Positions 62,901-64,000 of a stretch of DNA of 64,000 nucleotides are shown here, in pieces. The DNA is from Thermoanaerobaculia bacterium (lineage in GTDB: Bacteria; Acidobacteriota; Thermoanaerobaculia; Multivoradales; J023). A program made the position numbers and the translations under genes. The stretch's first letter is position 1. Each line of letters starts with the position of its first letter. The stretch is from NCBI GenBank assembly GCA_030431255.1, contig JAUIJL010000008.1, positions 62,001 to 126,000 on the forward strand, read 5' to 3'. Below the pieces are notes generated by a model that saw nothing but the letters and a program-made list of their open reading frames with translations, made no database searches and had not been told where the DNA came from.

Positions 62901-64000
62901 GTGCGCTATACCTATGACGCAAAAGGCAGACTGACTTCCCGACTGCATTGGGGCACATTCCTTGAAAGCGGCGGCCAGAGACCGTTTATCGAGCGGCGCG
63001 ACTATGTGTGGGAACATCGTGGCCTAGTCTCCGAGGTGGGCTTCGGTGACGCGGAAGGTGTCCAGAAGCGTTGGCGAAAGACTTACCTTCCCGGACCCTC
63101 GGGCCTCGACGACGCTCCTCAGGTCATTGTTGAAAACTTGGCATTTCCCGGAACCTTTGGCGGCGAGGCTCTATATACCTATCTGCGGGATGAGCTGGGC
63201 ACCGTTGTTGGAATTGTTGCGGAGGAAGAAAGTCAAGATCCGTCGAAACCGACCTTGCCGGCTCGTTATCTCTACACGCCTTACGGAGAAGCTCACGTCG
63301 AGACGGGCCCAGAGCTTCGGCGATCTCGATTCGATGCAGACATCGAGGACGTTCAAGGTAGAGAACAGACAGTCGGAGTGGGACAGAAGTCGGGCGGTTT
63401 GCGCATGTCCTTTTCGAGCGCTCTTGATGCCGGCTCGTTGGCCGACGCCGTAGTGGTTGAATCTCTTGGAGTTGGAGGTTGGCTGGAGGTTTCCGTAGCG
63501 GAAGTTGTTGTTGGCCTTGCTCCGAATTCGACGGATCTCTTGGTGATGTTGGAAAGCGGCTGGCGAGAGGGAAGCTCGTATCGCGTCAGGTTGAGCACGG
63601 GGTTGAGAGACTCCGTCGGCCGCAATCTCGAAGACGCCCTGGCAGTTGACTGGAGCGTTCCGCCCGGAAATGAGCTGGGGGTGGCCTACGATCAGCGTTT
63701 CACTGCTAGCTTCGACAACGTGCTCTCAGCTTCCAATACCTTGGGTGGAAGGTTCCCCGGAGGACAAAACAGCTTGTTCCAGGGCTTGTGGACTGATCCG
63801 GTTTCAGGCCTGAGCTACGCCCGCGCTCGTTGGTACGACGCTCGCAATGTTTCATGGATGTCTGAAGATCCCCTTGCGGACGTCGATAGTCCGAACATGT
63901 ATGCATTCGTCTCCTGGGCTCCCAATATGGGAACTGATCCCCTCGGCCAATGCTGGGGCAAGATGAGCCGAATTGGCGGTCTAACTTGTGCCGACTGGGG
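56961..64000 (+). CDS. RHS/YD-repeat protein, C-terminus beyond right edge
   Basis: ATG 56961 overlaps the previous stop (ATGA) and has GAGGGAG 8 nt upstream. The frame is open to the window end (2,346 codons). A signal peptide ends PAAAWS (~residue 29). Residues ~95-260 look propeller-like (LLFASMGMAGVFVFDVSERR). Residues ~550-690 match the DUF6531-type opening of RHS proteins (GDLMLVASDHVVKGRGFPF). YD repeats follow (YDGLGRRIQVIRPG, YDRTGRLTMTDY) to ~2110. The RHS core SGLSYARARWYD...DPLG is at ~2276-2330, and the variable tip is cut after GQCWGKMSR. RHS shells typically encage a C-terminal toxin or effector. Two oddities: a Big_5-like insert inside the core and a G+C drop after ~59460. Confidence 0.93.
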   Translation, partial: MSLRRLSSMPVLLTVFLSLSLLLSPAAAWSEENPIRDASDCLPAKADEVSSLEDPGALSLAEMAACISDVDGNFAWLRDVVLANDVEWLDRGYRGTYSGVFTKADPEQKPKWKRGDLLFASMGMAGVFVFDVSERRLDESHLVGHLHIQDQSALLLQLDPQRGVVFAGGNDYGKPGRPPLINAWDVRYVNASPKTEIKPSPAFSVNKPWGAGHLAVDPTGMGLLYTWSTTEGPIAVPIDSPEFRFSGLYLPEEGDIPPPNERQEGEVLPSIQKLTQRFVPLGVPRVVKLEEDDEERAKQRDELEATNTAAFKVRLALPGSFGDKLTAKVESLRALPDARHLGKPDLGAAIMPPGGPGWPDASVTVTLRRLGVGDDEQGHDPNVAGGEAGHFSEAYNLYESEETILLLADPRARRDYKLQDLPDQADKPETEKSDEKATCRNCDWPQYFPDPKGDTPPQPGELDDVEELLAGRYVRAILFVDSEAPEPIQQKTQAALDFFERQGDNYPTPAGFADIAAPADAVPSPIQASLAEPAQNPAMWSPGEVGVAAALAGGDLMLVASDHVVKGRGFPFTFDRVYRSHMLGYGPLGSAGWGANLFAHLREIDTTGEVEYHDGNGHVWRFYPNAEPDAPVPDEDRYDVDPTASYNPPKGVYLRLQKLRDGRGWRLIGRNHDTAEFDAEGRLATISDRHRRGQDPNDQGNTLHLRYDVFGQLIGVTDDLARAYEFEYFDDPKPENEGGDGDKYGLLKKITDFADREIEYEYDDERRLIKVKYPEVKNPVDAYREFSYEGQNRPFLEYTYDPQDGVETSEDDRTAILHGDFAQLRLSEIFLPEFLEFGGRVPRARFTYTEKTGRLESVGFPTPENQNNGASSVEWTLEPEASRRDNAAPLEMMSVRAPWGHEVDYTLEDGRTTKVEQLLEVAQPDGQVIPDQRVETQFAYTDDGRLEQIIYPDGGEKIICFADSDGSIGGCDGSTNNSAEIDHLAKANVVKALTRSTTQASRGTSEYQSIEASAAYQEDNLVSSVTDGLSRSIQLAVPTAMSTETLSFESEGVTSQFDYDSFGRIETTEGGLSNPFKVTKSFHEDAANKARAGLLKRIEAGVGEIWNELEYDDRFNPNRNKTSQGTRSEAEYDSWNRPVRTIAGLSDGRYRAVGTTECDQGGARQEVAFDAAGHVVRKRHLQDFVDSGGTVRCRWVETRFHYNAREQIVAVDRTHLSDPVQPGQVIASLNRTSETKFDSYGRIRMQRSLNLLDPAVEVVYRYDTVGRVVGVKVGDAGEQVRSYDSKNRVARQTDGDQGVWLGRFDAWDRLYFERHASGAYELSFYDESNHLTERQSYDADPFAPSGEAEILARKRSHFNSFGAAARVTTTQIDEDGQLQVLVTEQEFDDAGRLVAVWSGPPLGIDPGCSDIAAGCMDRSKARREKEIIYEGGTGRVLEERFGGEYGQTHLYERKYGYHPDNAAPFADSMRYLESVPGEEGFVETWSVAYERDAFGRIVTERKSDGSVVHTTFDRTSNQPIRIATGADDVTRFSYDGLGRRIQVIRPGNRGRTTYAYDLDGRLLRQVTYTDEEPWLTRFSYDRTGRLTMTDYQDGSFEETTYNLDGTVQTFLTREGISVVHTYDAANRRLTSVPSAGTLPGSLVALDAGDFLDWDVLSRPTRLGRGSPGLVGEDPSLSVTYSGYDLAGRPREERVGFRGPMTWGYDLYSRPQSVTLPPGLSRAPDSSFSGFVRQFDTLDRLYDISGLGALTQATVGVTWQWGGGDRLYGCNTKTALGTAARFGYIDGAGPQAQGDQPPSSKWKLGTLTWGAGPSAATAVPDTTWGQFAFGWRGVEGDPRDGAKIGRQVKTGLDAGGLDTFAGMGWAWKLDAGVRLVEAYPGRGDLEGRNLHQSDGFVYEYGRGDELIRIVDQFAGAVANVETGAYGRIEERGGVGFEYDAAGRRTEDDRYFYRWNWRGELIEVTVRDAWPDGDISPYAGHQVRYTYDAKGRLTSRLHWGTFLESGGQRPFIERRDYVWEHRGLVSEVGFGDAEGVQKRWRKTYLPGPSGLDDAPQVIVENLAFPGTFGGEALYTYLRDELGTVVGIVAEEESQDPSKPTLPARYLYTPYGEAHVETGPELRRSRFDADIEDVQGREQTVGVGQKSGGLRMSFSSALDAGSLADAVVVESLGVGGWLEVSVAEVVVGLAPNSTDLLVMLESGWREGSSYRVRLSTGLRDSVGRNLEDALAVDWSVPPGNELGVAYDQRFTASFDNVLSASNTLGGRFPGGQNSLFQGLWTDPVSGLSYARARWYDARNVSWMSEDPLADVDSPNMYAFVSWAPNMGTDPLGQCWGKMSRIGGLTCADW

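Overview
This high-GC window (about two thirds G+C by eye) comes from a bacterium. The best phylogenetic hint is an ECF sigma factor overlapping a kinase-TPR gene whose product begins TPERWGRVETLFQRAL. That pairing is typical of Acidobacteriota and also occurs in Planctomycetota and Xanthomonadales. The giant secreted Ig-like, carboxypeptidase-regulatory-like and RHS proteins fit Acidobacteriota or Myxococcota. I lean towards Acidobacteriota, as an inference only. No tRNA, rRNA, CRISPR array or transposase was found.

Layout. (1) 1-6709: secreted hydrolases. A subtilisin-family S8 protease (minus strand, runs off the left edge), a small beta-rich protein, and an M4 thermolysin-like protease with calcium-binding thrombospondin-3 repeats. 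(2) 6851-12359: ECF sigma factor, membrane Ser/Thr kinase with a TPR tail, and a secreted Sel1-repeat protein, probably one signalling operon divergent from the M4 gene. (3) 12619-16493: a ZIP-type metal permease with a long C-terminal membrane extension (minus strand) and a two-domain cyclase-family protein (plus strand). Between them lie a Fur/Zur-type palindrome and a 17/18-bp tandem repeat array. (4) 16590-20318: a replication and partition module. It has an AT-rich patch, a DnaA box, about ten iterons, a replication initiator, and a ParA plus ribbon-helix-helix partner pair. Directly upstream of parA is a 696-bp degenerate array with a strict 8-bp period, which I read as the plasmid centromere. 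The contig is therefore probably a plasmid or secondary replicon. (5) 21135-64000 and beyond: a tightly packed four-gene operon on the plus strand. It encodes a 6,740-aa protein with six ~349-aa glycine-rich repeats, a small exported protein, a 4,819-aa Ig-repeat protein, and an RHS/YD-repeat protein cut by the right edge.

How the parts fit. The Rep/iteron and Par modules would maintain the replicon. Its main cargo is more than 42 kb of coupled genes for giant exported proteins ending in an RHS protein, a layout expected of a cell-surface or contact-dependent system. The sigma factor/kinase pair and the metal-responsive operator are the visible regulatory inputs. The two items most deserving follow-up are the octamer array and the giant-protein/RHS operon.
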